From Chondrilla cf. caribensis (Eukaryota; Porifera; Demospongiae; Chondrillida; Chondrillidae), in assembly GCA_964020155.1 (NCBI GenBank), contig OZ026548.1, positions 2,351,397-2,415,396 on the forward strand: 64,000 nt of DNA. Direction: 5' to 3'. The notes beneath the pieces are model-generated. The model was not told where the DNA came from, made no database searches, and saw only the letters and a program-made list of their open reading frames with translations. The position numbers were made by a program, and so were the translations under genes. How positions within the stretch are numbered: the first letter of the stretch is position 1; the number at the start of each line of letters is the position of its first letter. Below, in pieces: positions 1-11,336 of the stretch.

Positions 1-40
1 ACACATACAAGCACACACATACACGTACACATGCATGTAC

Positions 41-41
<1 letters not shown>

Positions 42-108
<67 letters not shown>
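42..108. repeat. (AC)n microsatellite
   Basis: Nearly pure AC dinucleotide run at the left edge. It is followed by the same noncoding block that follows the AC runs ending near 11334, 14432, 44445 and 51162, so it marks the edge of a repeated cassette. Confidence 0.95.
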
Positions 109-110
<2 letters not shown>

Positions 111-711
111 CAACACTAAAGTGAAAATCAATGGAAAGACATTGAGTAATCACAGATTCCACTGACAACATTATCTGTAGAAACAATTCACTCATTTGAC
201 TAACAACACCCAGGAATAAAGGTCTCATCTCCACACCTCTACACAGTGGCTTCAGGGTTTTATGTGTCAATAGCACAACATGCAGTAATGGCACTCATGT
301 ACCAAATTAGACAATGCTCTAGTGAGGAGCTACAACTTCAATGCAACTTTTCACCATGTTGCATTGAACCTTTAACTGTGACAATAAGTAAATGTAGTGA
401 GCAACACATTCCAACGCATTCCAAATCATGCTGTACATGCATGCTTGTTGTGTACATGTGTGTGTCTGCGTGCATGTGTGGTGTGTACACATATACACAT
501 GTACATATGGAAGGTTACTCTTAGGGAAGTGGCCATGTACTTGTGTGTGCGTATTGTGTACATGTGTGGTGTGTATACATATACAAATGTATGGAAGGTT
601 ATATACTCTTAGGGAAGGGACCATGAACAGTTATGGAAGGATGGGGTGGGGACATGATTTGAATGTAATGTTACTAGAGTTCTACGAGAGGAGGGGGAAA
701 TATCTCTCAAG
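109..711. other. Conserved noncoding cassette block, copy 1
   Basis: No gene is supported here. The stretch is repeated with small changes at about 11335-11815, 44446-44660 (shorter) and 51163-51370, and its right half recurs at 45710-46060. It is part of the duplicated ankyrin cassette: sequence between a type B exon and the next cassette. Short ORFs on both strands are conserved between copies only as far as the DNA itself is conserved, and none shows a domain. I read it as intronic sequence of the minus-strand ankyrin gene. Confidence 0.6.
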
Positions 712-1548
712 TAGGGGTGGGTAGTAGGTGCCGGTAGAAATAATTTTATTTCTTTACGGAAGGAAAGATGTCTCACCACAGAAACTAGGACACAAGTACA
801 GGTGGTGTGAGGTCTACCCAGTGGTCCAGGGATCTGCTAACCAAATAAATAAATAAATAAACAATTTAGCACCGAACTTGCACGTGTACCGTTTTATTGC
901 GCAACCTGTTAAAATGTCGCCGGGTCGAGCGATTCAAGTTAATTGCGATTAGTTTCGTTTGAGCATTTCTTGATCCATAATATCATAATGCACGTATCGA
1001 TATACCCTACAGAGTGATTCAAAAGGACTCTAAAGATAAATCTCTTTGTTATAGGTTTAATCCGATACAGTGCAAATTTCTCACAAAAATATGCCAGCTG
1101 TTCAAGTGGTTTAAAATGCCTCCAGATTCTCGCATTAAGTTCCTGGGTAGCTTGATATGGGAGGCATCTCCCTGTGTTAGGAGCATATTTAGCAGCGTTC
1201 ACAATCGGCTGCAGTGACGTTGGATATATGAACGGTTGGCGACGAAGGTGCAGAAAGTGGACTGCTACTCCAACGGATCACTTTCTTTCGGGCTATTCCT
1301 ATCAACGTTTAGTAGATAACACACTATTCTCGTAATGGACAACTTTCAAGAGGAGTCACTTTCATGGCTGATCTGTGCTAGATCAATACCTGAAAATCAA
1401 CGGTGAAAATGGCAGTTTTTGAGCCATAACTCAGCATAAACTTAACAAAATTGAAAACAAAATGCACCGTTAGATAGAACCCAATGACATCTTCGATCCA
1501 AGTTTGAACGAAACTGGCCACCTTTGATTTTTTTCATTGTTACCCCTA
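712..1548. mobile_element. hAT-like non-autonomous element
   Basis: An 837-bp insertion in the cassette block. It starts TAGGGGT and ends ACCCCTA. The flanks TCTCAAG (705-711) and TCTTAAG (1549-1555) look like a 7-8 bp target-site duplication with one change. The matching places in other cassettes (around 11765 and 46010) read straight through without it. TIRs of this form and an 8-bp duplication are typical of the hAT superfamily. No transposase is visible; the small minus ORF at 939-1202 has no recognisable domain. Confidence 0.65.
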
Positions 1549-1602
1549 TCTTAAGACATAGAAAATGCCCCCTTGCTTCCATCCCCCGAAAGGAACCCTA
1601 AG

Positions 1603-2677
1603 TATGGTGGCCCATAAGGATACTTTCCACCGTGGCCGAATCGCCCAATTTGATCGCTTCGGTCCATGGAAATTGTCGAATCGCCCGATTCAATCGCTTC
1701 GATCGATTCGCTAACATATTTGGATGAATCGGCAATGCCATATTCTGGTCACCTTCACATCACGTGACTGTATTGACTTGAACTGCTACCAGATACTCTA
1801 CCCTGGCTTGGAGACCTGCTATTCCACCCAAGCTCATATGCTGTTCCAAGAAAAGGGGTCTTCTAGCTCCTAAATTGTGGACTTTCATACTAAATTAGAT
1901 ATGCTATAACTAAACTGATTATTAAAGTAATTAAGGCCTCATCTATAAATAGCCTGGATCAGCTGAATGGCAGACAGGGTAGGTACAGGTAGGATTGACG
2001 TTTGTATATCTGTACAAACTTAGATAGTTGTCTTGAAAAGTTACAAATGTCTTTAAAATGTTTGTCTTGGAAAAATGCTGCCCAAAAACAACTGTTAGCC
2101 CAGGCACACTATGTCAGAGTAGCTTTCTCAACCATGCAGCAACTTTCGTACATACATACTTTCGGTCCAGCAGCAGGAGTCATCGACACTGATTAAAAAT
2201 ATAGGAACTGTTATGAATGGAGTTCAATATTAAAGTTCCCACTGACCAACATTAATATTAATGGATACATAACCATGTCAGGATGTTGACACACTGTGCA
2301 GGTCACACTTTACATATTCATTACACTATCTTCTACCACATATGTATCGAAATAATTGCACGAACATGGTATCATCACTACAATGTCAAACATGCAGACT
2401 TCTAACTAAATAAACGCCAACGGGCCTTTAAGGTCATCAATAGAAGGAAAAATGAAATGCATGAATATACGGTCTTTGTGGGTAGAGTATCTGTTTGCAG
2501 TTCCAGTCGATACAGTCACGTGTTATGCAGGTGACCAGAATATGGCATTGTCGATTCATCCGAAGATATTATCGAATCGATCGAGCGATCGAATTGGACG
2601 TTTCGGGAATTTCTATGGACTGAAGCGATCGAATCAGGCGATTCGGGTGGTGGAAAGTGTCCTTGTGGGCCACCATA
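1603..2677. mobile_element. TIR DNA transposon with long inverted ends
   Basis: The first bases (TATGGTGGCCCA) return as their reverse complement at about 2650-2677, and the similarity continues inward for roughly 100 bp (GATTC/GATCG-rich subterminal sequence at 1620-1760 against 2520-2660). The element is absent from the equivalent positions of other cassettes, where the block runs on unbroken (near 11812 and 46063). TA is a possible target. No transposase ORF is seen; the 86-aa plus ORF at 2452-2712 lies in the inverted end. Confidence 0.65.
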
Positions 2678-2689
2678 GAAATTCGTACT

Positions 2690-3290
2690 TTGCGAAGTTT
2701 ACCCAAAGTTAGTTCAAAGTTTCTCAAGGTCCGTTCGAAGTTAGCGTGAAGTTTATTCGAAGTTAGCTCGAAGTTCGTCCGAAGTCAGCTCGAATTACGT
2801 TCGAAGTTGGCATGAAGTGTGATCAAAGTTAGCTCGATCGAAGTACGTTCGAAGTTGCTTCAAAGGACATTTAAGATTACATTAAGTTAGGTCAAAGTTT
2901 CGCGTTGCTATATATATGGTTCTGAAGTGTTTAATTCCCTTCTATTTTACTTCACAAGCATACATGGACAGTCGGTAATATGTACATCCGATGTTGGCTT
3001 GAAATTCGTTCGAAGTTAGCTCGAAGTAAGTTCAGAGTTGGCTTGAAATTTTTATTTTTTATTTTTTAAATCTTATTAATAGTAATAATTAGGCAAAATG
3101 GAGATAGGATGGAGTTGGCTTGAAGTATGTTCGAACTTGGCTTGAAGTACATGTGAAGTTGGCTTGAAGTGCGTTTGAAGTACATTCGAAGTTGGCTCGA
3201 AGTATGTTCGAAGTTGACTAAAAGTACGGTGTGAAGTTAGCTCGAAGTACTCTCGAAGTTAGCTGGAAGTACGTTCGAAGTTTTTTTAGC
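2690..3290. repeat. Degenerate GAAGTT-type tandem array
   Basis: About 600 bp of short units built around CGAAGTT followed by AGCT or GGCT and then CGAAGTACGTT. Spacing is irregular (roughly 12-26 bp). A short unrelated piece (about 2890-2990) and an AT-rich piece (about 3045-3100) interrupt it. It directly abuts the TIR element ending at 2677 and is absent from the other cassettes, so it probably arrived with, or grew from, an insertion. Confidence 0.75.
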
Positions 3291-3329
3291 GAAGTTTACT
3301 TCGCAATGGAAACATAATTTCCGCGTCTT

Positions 3330-3960
3330 AGACTCTACCGTAGATGTATCTTTTATGTTCAACAAGGTGAAATGAATGTAATCCCTAAATCAAACACATA
3401 TACAATGTAATATTATACGCATATAGTACATGTACAAGTGTATATGTGTACATGTGAATGTGTTTGTGTTGTACTCATTGTTATGGTGTGTGTGTTTTCG
3501 AGGGGGTAAATGTGAGAGAGAGGACAAACATGACTGCATGATACTCAAATGGTGGAGAGTGACAAATTTATTGTTGCTTAGTGCATCATTCTGAACAATT
3601 CCAACCTGAACCATTGTCATGCAAACTGATCTGACTTTAACTCCCATGTTGCCCTAGGTGGAAAGGACACCCGAGGTGCACCTTTTCACCTGGTAATTAT
3701 AATGGACATAAGGTTTTTTCTTTGCATGTAACTAGCCCACAGAAGTGAAGTCATGTTTACAACTGGTTTTAGCACTACAGAGAGAACAACGCTATGGTGT
3801 GCTTTTGGATGTACTTGAAAAATTGTGAAAAGGATTTCCTCATACAAACCCCCAACCCACCATATTTGATGTACAGACACATCTGATCTAGAATGCAGCT
3901 CATTCTACGAAAAGTGTTGTCTGCAATCTACTCTCTCAAAAACAGCGTACTATTTTACAA
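3330..3960. other. Conserved noncoding cassette block
   Basis: No gene supported. The block recurs at about 11825-12290 with 12985-13130, 41800-42390, 46075-46700 and 51365-51840, always just below (transcriptionally downstream of) a type B ankyrin exon. One landmark is the short string around 3665 (CACCCGAGGTGCACC). The frames conserved between copies contain stops and show no domain. Confidence 0.6.
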
Positions 3961-3972
3961 CACAATATTCTG

Positions 3973-4036
3973 AGGTATTTCACAATCTCCACATAACCAC
4001 CACATGCAGCAAGATGGAGGACATTCAACTTGTCCT
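3973..4036 (-). pseudogene. Relic of type A ankyrin exon
   Basis: About 64 bp read on the minus strand still spell the centre of an ankyrin repeat (LHLAACGG then VEIVKYL) identical in wording to exon A. The upstream acceptor, the second repeat and the donor are missing, and frame is lost on both sides. The same relic sits at the same place in three other cassettes (13138-13200, 42395-42458, 46703-46768), so it was lost before the cassettes multiplied. Confidence 0.7.
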
Positions 4037-4268
4037 GTGCATTTGTACAAACAGAATGGAGAGAATACACAATTTTCATCCTGCACTAATAACTGTGATG
4101 ATGTACAAATTGTCAATGTACTCATATTCAAACAAAAAACTGTATTGCAACACTATCACCATGAAAGTGTATGGATTTGTGCTTGGATAATATACACATG
4201 TATTGGTATATGTTAGACTGGATCCATATTGCATGATGGGGTATGGGGTGTACATGTTCTCAGCAAAC

Positions 4269-4370
4269 CTGTTTGGTAGCAAGTACATTAGCATCCATTT
4301 CCTCAACTAGTTCTCTCACAATGTGGAGATGTCCATATCTTGAAGCAAAATGAAGAGCAGTCGAACCATC
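4269..4370 (-). CDS. Ankyrin repeat exon, type B (copy B1)
   Basis: A 102-bp exon, 34 codons, phase 0 at both ends. On the minus strand it follows a CTTCAG acceptor and ends before a GTTTGC donor. It encodes one ankyrin repeat (TALHFASRYGHLHIV core, then a VEEMDANV loop). It is nearly identical to exons at 13411-13512, 42682-42783 and 46991-47092. It is probably a late exon of kinase-ankyrin gene copy 1, separated from exon A1 by the microsatellites and the Ty3/gypsy element at 4819-9808. Confidence 0.75.
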
Positions 4371-4430
4371 CTGAAGGTGAGAATACAGACAATTCAATGC
4401 CTATAGTTGTGTCTATACTAAAGTGGTTTA

Positions 4431-4818
<388 letters not shown>

Positions 4819-4963
4819 TATAGTATCTTCTCTGATCGACAACGATTCAAAACTGTTCACCAAATTATTCCAAAACTCAATACATACACTTTACACGTAT
4901 CTACTCCTGATATTATCTAATAATGTAATTACATCACATCGTAATAGGTTACTGAACACTACA
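4819..4963 (-). repeat. 3' LTR of gypsy element 1
   Basis: About 145 bp, almost identical to 9675-9808. On the minus strand it begins TGTAGTGTTC. It differs from the other LTR by about 11 extra bases near 4940-4952 and a few substitutions. The outer boundary next to the TG run is uncertain by a few bases. Confidence 0.85.
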
Positions 4964-5046
4964 TCCCTCCCTTCCTCTAAAGAATAAATGGGAGGCAGTT
5001 ATTGATCATAAATGTTCTGACCATAGTGTTGAACTCAAGTACGCTC

Positions 5047-5789
5047 TCAAGTTGGATAGCGTCTTGTTAGTGTATTCCTGCTGTCCGATGGTTGTGCTGA
5101 AGAGTTTGCAAAATTGTGTTTATCATCCAACTCTTCATCTGTTTCTTCGCCATGTTTCTGTCTACACGGACCATTTAGTACTTTCTTCAGGAAAGATGCA
5201 TTTCGAGTTACATATCTTCCATTTTGAGCAACCATAATCATAGTACCTTTTATCCTTGTAACGTGAAAAGGGACGGGATCAAACTTGCTGGAGAGTTTTG
5301 TTTGTTTCTTTTGCTTCAACACAACCGTATCTCCAACTTGGATTTCTGACGGCTTGGTTTCCTCATCTTGTCTGCATAGAACTTCATTTTTGCTTTGGCC
5401 TCTTCATCCCTTTTACGTACAACCATATCCTTCTCCGTCTTCAGCGTAGATATCGTCTGAGGAAGCTTTGTCTTGATGACACGATTAAACAATAGCATGG
5501 ACGGGGGTACTCCTGTGATGATGTGTGGTGTGGCGTGATAGTTAAGCAAAAATACGAACAATTCTTTTCGCCAATCTTGTCCCTCTGCATGAGCTGCTCA
5601 AATAGCTTTGTTTAAGGGCTTCATGAACCTTTCGGCTTTGGAATTAGCTTGTGGCCAGTTTGAAGTTGTCCTCTGATGTCGAATACCTTGCTCTTCCATA
5701 AAGGTCTTGAACTCATGGCTAGTGAAAGGTGGGCCGTTATCACTTTGTAAATTCCTTGGTATGCCATGCATTGCAAAGATTCGTGCCAA
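5047..5789 (-). pseudogene. Gypsy 1 integrase core (second half) and C-terminal region
   Basis: Continuation of pol on the minus strand in broken frames. 5789-5598 carries the second integrase Asp (SDNGPPF) and the catalytic Glu in a KAERFMKPL context, with the spacing usual for a DDE integrase. 5561-5316 and 5322-5047 carry the C-terminal region with the FDPVPFHVTRIKGTMI stretch typical of the clade. Stops and frameshifts separate the pieces, so this is a dead reading frame. Confidence 0.85.
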
Positions 5790-7264
5790 CTAGTTGATTG
5801 TGGTCTTTGCCGATGTGGAATGTACTATGTCCACCTCTGGGAACCTGGAATATGCATCTATTACGACTAACAGGTATTCGCCCGTTGGAAATGGGCCACC
5901 GAAATCGATGTGGACAGTATGCAAAGGTTCAGGAGGCAATGGAGACATTTGTAGTGGATCAGGATGCGGATCTGGACCATTTGCTTGACCAGCCAAACAC
6001 TCTCTGACCACTTCTTCACCTCTTCATCTAATCCTGGAAACCAAATCTTCTCTCTAAGGACCTGTTTGTTTTTAACAATGCACTGATGGCCTTCATGTGC
6101 GATGGCTATTGCTTGCTTTCTTAACTTCGTTGGCATGAGAATTCGAGTTCCTTTTAGAATCACATTCGCATCGTCGTTCACCGTCAACTCTTGTCGAACC
6201 TTGTAAAATTGCCTCAACTCTGCATTGTTCACTCCTGTCTCGCTATCCTGACACCTTGGTAAATCCCATTTGTCTTTGCGAATAAGATCTGCTAACGTTC
6301 GGAGCGTGTTGTCTTCCTTTGTTGCTGCCTCGATCTCACTCAATGACATTGCTTTTGGAACTGCATGATCAGATAGGGAGTTGACGTAGCATGATGCCAT
6401 TTTCTCTTCTTGCTGAATTGTGCCTTGACTAGGATGCCTTGATAGAAAGTCGGATGGATTGCTGATTCCTTGGGTGTGGACAATGGAGAAATCATATTCT
6501 TGAAGATGTAAATTCCATCTTTTGATCCTAGCTGGTGGCTTTGACTTGGGATTGCTAAGTATCAACTGAATTGGCTTGCAATCCGTAAGAAGCGTGAAAT
6601 GCCCTCCGTACAAATATAAGTGCAGACGTTCTACTGCCCAGACTATGACAAGTGCTTCTTTCTCTGTTTGCGAATATCTCTGCTCTACTGGAGATAGTGA
6701 GTGGCTAACAAAGGCAACAATCTTGTGATTGTCTTGTCCCTCTGTATGCTGTGACAAAATTACCGTAATGAGCTCTGTCTGCTTGTTCTTGTCAAAATAG
6801 GCCATGACAGTGGTACTTGTGAGCAAGTCCTTGACCTTTTGAAAAGCTTGTTGTTGTTGCTCTCCCCATAAAAAATGGTTGTTCTTTTTGGTCAATTCTC
6901 GCAAAGGCATCGTGATGTCACTGAAATTCGGGATGAATTTGGCACAATATGTAGCCATGCCAAGGAAGCTTCTCACTCCACTTGCCGATGTTGGTGGTGG
7001 AGCCTCATGAATTGCCTGGACCTTTGCTGGATCAGGTGACACTCCTATGGATGAGAACACGAATCTGAAAAACGAAAGTGAACTCTTGCTGAATTTGCAT
7101 TTCTTCTTGTTGAGGGTCAGTCCCATCTTGTCAAACCGCTGGAAATCCGCTTCTAGTGCCTTGTCGTGTACTTCTTGGCTCTTGCCGAAGACAATGATGT
7201 CGTCGTTCACATTCATTGCATTTGGGATGTCCCTGATTTGATCACCTACCACCTTCTGGGACAA
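5790..7264 (-). pseudogene. Gypsy 1 pol: RT C-part, RNase H, integrase N-part
   Basis: A long open minus-strand frame (7264-5867, 465 codons). It has the RT catalytic motif VNDDIIVFG (a known variant of YxDD in this clade), thumb and connection, an RNase H region (FVSHSLSP, EKEALVIVWAVERLHLYLYG, TDCKPI), then the integrase zinc-finger region (HEGHQCIVK). The first integrase Asp segment (HIDFGGPFP) follows in another frame at 6011-5790. The RNase H segment that should hold the first catalytic Asp, after the TELI motif near 6765, looks deleted. Even without the frameshifts this copy would lack a complete RNase H. Confidence 0.9.
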
Positions 7265-7340
7265 TTCACCTGCCGAGTTTGTCCCAAAATTTAATCATGC
7301 AAATCTCCTCAGGCCTTTGTGTGTTGCAAAAGTGGTGATA

Positions 7341-7980
7341 TACGGTATTTTCAGTAAAAAACTGAACGTACTACGGGCGTACCCGTACCCGTTTTTTAAC
7401 CCTACATAGTCGACACGTCCGTAACCCGTAAATGGGTGACCCGTACTTCTGCATTCTTCAGCAAGTGATAATTACTTGAGGCGAAGGTGACAATGATACG
7501 TCATAATTCTTGTGCAATGACGGTGTGATTCGATTCCGCGAGACAAAGAAAAATGGCCTATTCGAGCGATGTAAACCCGCGAATTCGAGTGCTAATCTTT
7601 CGGAAACAGAGGATTAGCACGGAATATTCGAAATTACATAGTTTTCTAACCTTTTAGACTTACCGCTGTCGCTCTCGGATACGTTTTTGCCAGGCGAAGG
7701 CTCGTCTCTGCCATAAACAAGTTCAAATCAACCGAGTGGGATTCTGACGGGGACCATCTTTCCAACGGATGTCACTCTTGTCATGAAAGAAGGTTTCTGG
7801 ATTTCTTTTACATTTGAAAGGGCGCTTGAGGTCTGCATTCCTTTTGATAATCACTTTCTCTAGAAATTTAACAACCCGTACGTATCCCGTAGGTATCAAC
7901 ATGTAGGTAAACCGTACTTTACACGTCCGTTCATCCGTGGCAACCCGTAGTACGTTCAGTTTTTTACTGAAAGTACCGTA
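7341..7980. mobile_element. Nested TIR MITE inside gypsy 1 RT
   Basis: 640 bp with ends TACGGTA and TACCGTA. The outer ~38 bp on each side are near-perfect inverted copies (TTTTCAGTAAAAAACTGA and ACGTACTACGGG), flanked by TA. Each end itself contains a small palindrome (TCAGT/ACTGA). It interrupts the RT coding region. The host reading frame on the two sides is compatible once one TA and the insert are discounted, so the insertion came after the retrotransposon. No ORF of its own is convincing. Confidence 0.88.
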
Positions 7981-8370
7981 CCTGCTCTCTGGTGCAAGTG
8001 ACAACTTGTGATATCCAGATCTAAGATCGAGCTTAGAGAATACCGTAGCGCCATTGAGTGCATGAATAAGGTCATCCACTGTTGGCGTTGGGTGACGCTC
8101 TCTGAGGATAGCTTTGTTGGCCTCTCGCATATCCACAAACAGGCGTATTTCACCATTTTCCTTTGGAATGACGACTAATGGTGAAACCCAGGGAGTTGGA
8201 CCTTCCACTGGTTCAATGATGCCCTGCTGCTCTAATCTTTGAAGCTCGGATGCAACTTTTCGTCTTAAATGGAAGGGAATCCTTCTTGCTGGCTGTGCGA
8301 CCAGAACTACTGATTCATCTATATGCAGCTTCACCTCAAAATCTTTCAATTTCCCAATATATACCCTCAA
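7981..8370 (-). pseudogene. Gypsy 1 pol: RT N-terminal half
   Basis: A minus-strand frame with the Ty3/gypsy RT start: a VARRIPFHLR-type segment, a PTPWVSPLVVIPKENG segment, LFVDMREAN and FSKLDLRSGYHKL. This covers fingers and the first part of the palm. It is cut off at 7980 by the nested MITE; the rest of the palm lies beyond 7340. Confidence 0.9.
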
Positions 8371-9110
8371 AGAGACCTGGATACTTTCCTGCTATGTGGT
8401 GACCTGTTAAAATGGCATTGATATTGATGTTGACTATGCCCAGAGCAAGTGCTGTTGTGAAGCTGAGCAGTGACCCATATGCTCCTTGTACCACATGGAT
8501 TGTTGTCTTGATGCTTTTGTCACCAACTTGGATGTTTTCATCAAATTTCCCTATTACCGCAAGTTGGAACTGTGATCCATAGGCGAAAATTTGTGATGAT
8601 GATGGTCTCTGCCACCCTTCTGTAGGTTTCTTTGTCCATGATGTTGGCTGAAGCACCCGTATCAATGGTCATGCTAACTTGGATGCTACTGATAGTGACT
8701 GTGATTCGTGGCCCTTTCTACTTGCTGTGATTTCAGCTTACAGTGTACAGATATTCTTCATCACTACTGCTGTAATCTTGGCTTTCTGCGTTAGTAGAAA
8801 CCTGATGAACTCATGTCTTGGGCCTGGATGACGACATTTGTCGGGGCTGAACACACTGGAATTTGCCTGATGTTGCACTTCGGCACACTCATGCAAAGTG
8901 GTTCATTATTCCACACTAGCGACACATCTGTCCTAACGCAGAACATGGATTGTCCTTATGAGGCCAAGTGAGACCACACTTCCGACAGTGGTTATTGCCT
9001 GATTTCTTCGAGAACACTGTACCTGTCTGTTGTGCGTGACTACCTTTGGGTTTCATGGAGACGATGCACTGTGTCTTATGGTGTCACTGACGATTGTTCC
9101 ATCCCACGGG
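8371..9110 (-). pseudogene. Gypsy 1 zinc-knuckle and protease region
   Basis: Between gag and RT the minus strand holds Cys/His clusters of a nucleocapsid type (around 9000-8880: CRKCG and later CGIMNHF, with a stop in between). A retropepsin follows, with the DTGAS active-site motif at about 8649-8663. The protease body continues in a different frame (8665-8336: FQLAVIGKF, VVQGAYGSLL, ILTGHHIAG). At least two frameshifts or stops make it non-functional as read. Confidence 0.82.
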
Positions 9111-9114
9111 CTTG

Positions 9115-9630
9115 TCATTCACTGACTTCTAAGGCTCGGGCTTTGGCTAAAAGCTTTTCCAATGTCAAATCGTCCTCTCTCAAGGCACATCGACGTAACT
9201 GCTTCGATTGACAGTGTTGTATCACAGCTGCGTTCAATTCTTTGTCAGTATCTGAAAATTCACAGGTAAAGGCTAGCTTGCGCAAGCGGGCTACGTACTG
9301 ATTGACTGTCTCGCCCTCTTGTTGAACGGCTTGCCGAAATTGGAACATCTCGAAGTCTGCGTTCTTCTTTGGAGCGAAATAGTCATCAAGCTTTTGAAGC
9401 GCTGTGGCATAAGTTTCTCCCGTGTCCGTAAACATGTCGAATAATTCTTGTGTTTCCTGCCCAGCCTGGTAAAGTAGTAAAGCACGCTTTTGCTTGTCGT
9501 CGGTGACATTCACGGCCACCAAATAAGTCTCAAAATGATGCTTCCACGTCTTCCATCGTTGACTAAGAGAAGTCGGGTCGGCCGCGGGATCAAATGGAGG
9601 GAGCGGTGTGATATTGACTTTGTGCGCCAT
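9115..9630 (-). CDS. Gypsy 1 gag-like protein
   Basis: An uninterrupted 171-codon minus-strand ORF starting [14 protein letters not shown] retrotransposon gag core follows: [12 protein letters not shown] near residue 27, an ALLLYQAG segment near 50, DYFAPKKN near 87, [23 protein letters not shown] near 97-120, and an ALEVSE end. This is the capsid-forming domain of Ty3/gypsy elements. The start lies about 45 bp inside the primer-binding site. The ORF ends before the zinc-knuckle region, probably by a frameshift. Confidence 0.85.
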   Translation of the reverse strand: MAHKVNITPLPPFDPAADPTSLSQRWKTWKHHFETYLVAVNVTDDKQKRALLLYQAGQETQELFDMFTDTGETYATALQKLDDYFAPKKNADFEMFQFRQAVQQEGETVNQYVARLRKLAFTCEFSDTDKELNAAVIQHCQSKQLRRCALREDDLTLEKLLAKARALEVSE

Positions 9631-9674
9631 TGTAGCTTGTTGACGTCCTGTAGTCGACTTTCCTCGTCGCCAGT

Positions 9675-9808
9675 TATAGTATCTTCTCTGATCGACAATG
9701 ATTCAAAACTGTTCACCAAATTATTCCAAAACTCAATACATACACTTTACACGTGTCTACTCCTGATATTATCTAATAATGTAATTACATCACATTATGA
9801 ACACTACA
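9675..9808 (-). repeat. 5' LTR of gypsy element 1
   Basis: 134 bp matching 4819-4963. Both outer sides of the element are TG repeat, so the target-site duplication cannot be told from the microsatellite. Confidence 0.85.
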
Positions 9809-9886
9809 TGTGTGTGTGTGTGTGTGTGCGCGCGCGCGTGTGTGTGTGTGTGAGTGTGTGTGTACGCACGTGTGTGTATGTACGTG

Positions 9887-9927
<41 letters not shown>

Positions 9928-9930
9928 TGT
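9809..9930. repeat. (TG)n microsatellite, right part of the interrupted run
   Basis: Imperfect TG repeat with CG and TACG variants. It is followed by the same non-repeat sequence (CATTACCATCTTGCACAG) that follows the uninterrupted runs ending at 14136 and 40520. This shows it is the far end of the run that begins at 4434. Confidence 0.93.
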
Positions 9931-10065
9931 CATTACCATCTTGCACAGAAAAAATCATCAGAATCAAAAGCAACACTCAGTCACACTTCATTTACAATAA
10001 TACTCTTCAATTAACACAATACAATAGCAATACTACAGACACAATACTAAGTACTGCCATCATGA

Positions 10066-10375
<310 letters not shown>

Positions 10376-10669
10376 CTCACATATTCACACACATATGGAT
10401 GTGCACATGTACATGTATGTATGGCATGCATGTTACCTGAAAGTCAATTCTAACAGCTAAATACATGTACATGATACAATATACGATACCCTGCTCTGTC
10501 TGGACAACCTGTATACTATATGTGGATATGTTAATGAGAGTTGTCCACCATTAGATCAACTAGTGAAGTGTATGGACTCATGACTGACTCACATCACACA
10601 GTGTCAGGTACATACAACACTGAATGTGGAAACAACATACAGAATGTACACATACACACAACAACTAAC

Positions 10670-10873
10670 CTTATTTCCAAGGTTAGGATTGAATCCACAG
10701 TCTTCAACGAGGTACTTCACTACTGTTAGATGACCTTCCCGTGCAGCATAGTAGAGACAGGTGTCACTAGCATTGTCCAGATCAAACTTTCTATCTCCAA
10801 ACTTTGGAATGAGGTATTTCACAATCTCCACATGACCACCAAATGCAGCAAGATGGAGGGCATTGGATCCATT
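10670..10873 (-). CDS. Two-repeat ankyrin exon, type A (copy A1)
   Basis: A 204-bp minus-strand exon, 68 codons, phase 0 at both ends (acceptor GGTCAG, donor GTTAGT). It encodes two consecutive ankyrin repeats: NALHLAAFGGHVEIVKYL, a linker FGDRKFDLDNA, DTCLYYAAREGHLTVVKYL, then a GFNPNLGNK end. Close copies lie at 41333-41536, 43513-43716 and 50120-50323. Differences are mostly single amino acids on the exposed loop and first helix. I infer it is spliced between exon B2 (13411-13512) and exon B1 (4269-4370) of gene copy 1. Confidence 0.85.
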
Positions 10874-10899
10874 CTGACCATATAAGAGGAAAGATGAAA

Positions 10900-11276
10900 A
10901 AGAATAAGATGGAGTGCATTCACTTGGTCCTGTCCAAGCATATAAAATAGTTTTTTTTAATTATTTACAAACTATCATATTCAATTTCAATGCTTGCCAA
11001 CAATTCGAGAGCATACACACACGAATATTGTTCGCACAAACACACATATGGATGCACATACATTATCAATTCTCAATGTGCAATATGAATATCCATACTC
11101 TAGAGAGGGAATTCCCAGTGTGCATGTGTGCACCCATGCACAGGCACTAGTACACCGTATATACATACACACCAAACATGTATGCAAGCATTCAACCATT
11201 ACTAAAAATTATTGAGTATGCATAAAAGCACACACATACACACATACATGTACACATGCATGTACCACACACACAT

Positions 11277-11336
<60 letters not shown>

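Larger units (their letters stand above)
4819..9808 (-). mobile_element. Ty3/gypsy LTR retrotransposon 1, degenerate
   Basis: A roughly 5-kb element in minus orientation with short LTRs (right/5' LTR 9675-9808, left/3' LTR 4819-4963). Just inside the right LTR the minus strand reads TGGCGACGAGG, a likely tRNA primer-binding site. Just inside the left LTR is a purine tract (plus-strand ccctcccttcc, 4965-4975). Order on the minus strand: gag (9630-9115), zinc-knuckle region, protease with DTGAS near 8660, reverse transcriptase, RNase H, integrase. It lies inside a TG microsatellite. A nested 640-bp MITE splits the RT and further frameshifts and stops break pol, so it is not expected to move by itself. 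Confidence 0.92.

Noticed and set aside
939..1202. 87-codon minus ORF
   Set aside because: It lies inside the hAT-like insertion, has no transposase motif and no relative elsewhere in the window.
10420..10470. Possible small exon ending at the donor-like TTTCAG/GTAACATG repeated at 10.4, 43.35, 47.6 and 51.0 kb
   Set aside because: No acceptor gives a sensible open, ankyrin-like exon; left as part of the cassette intron.
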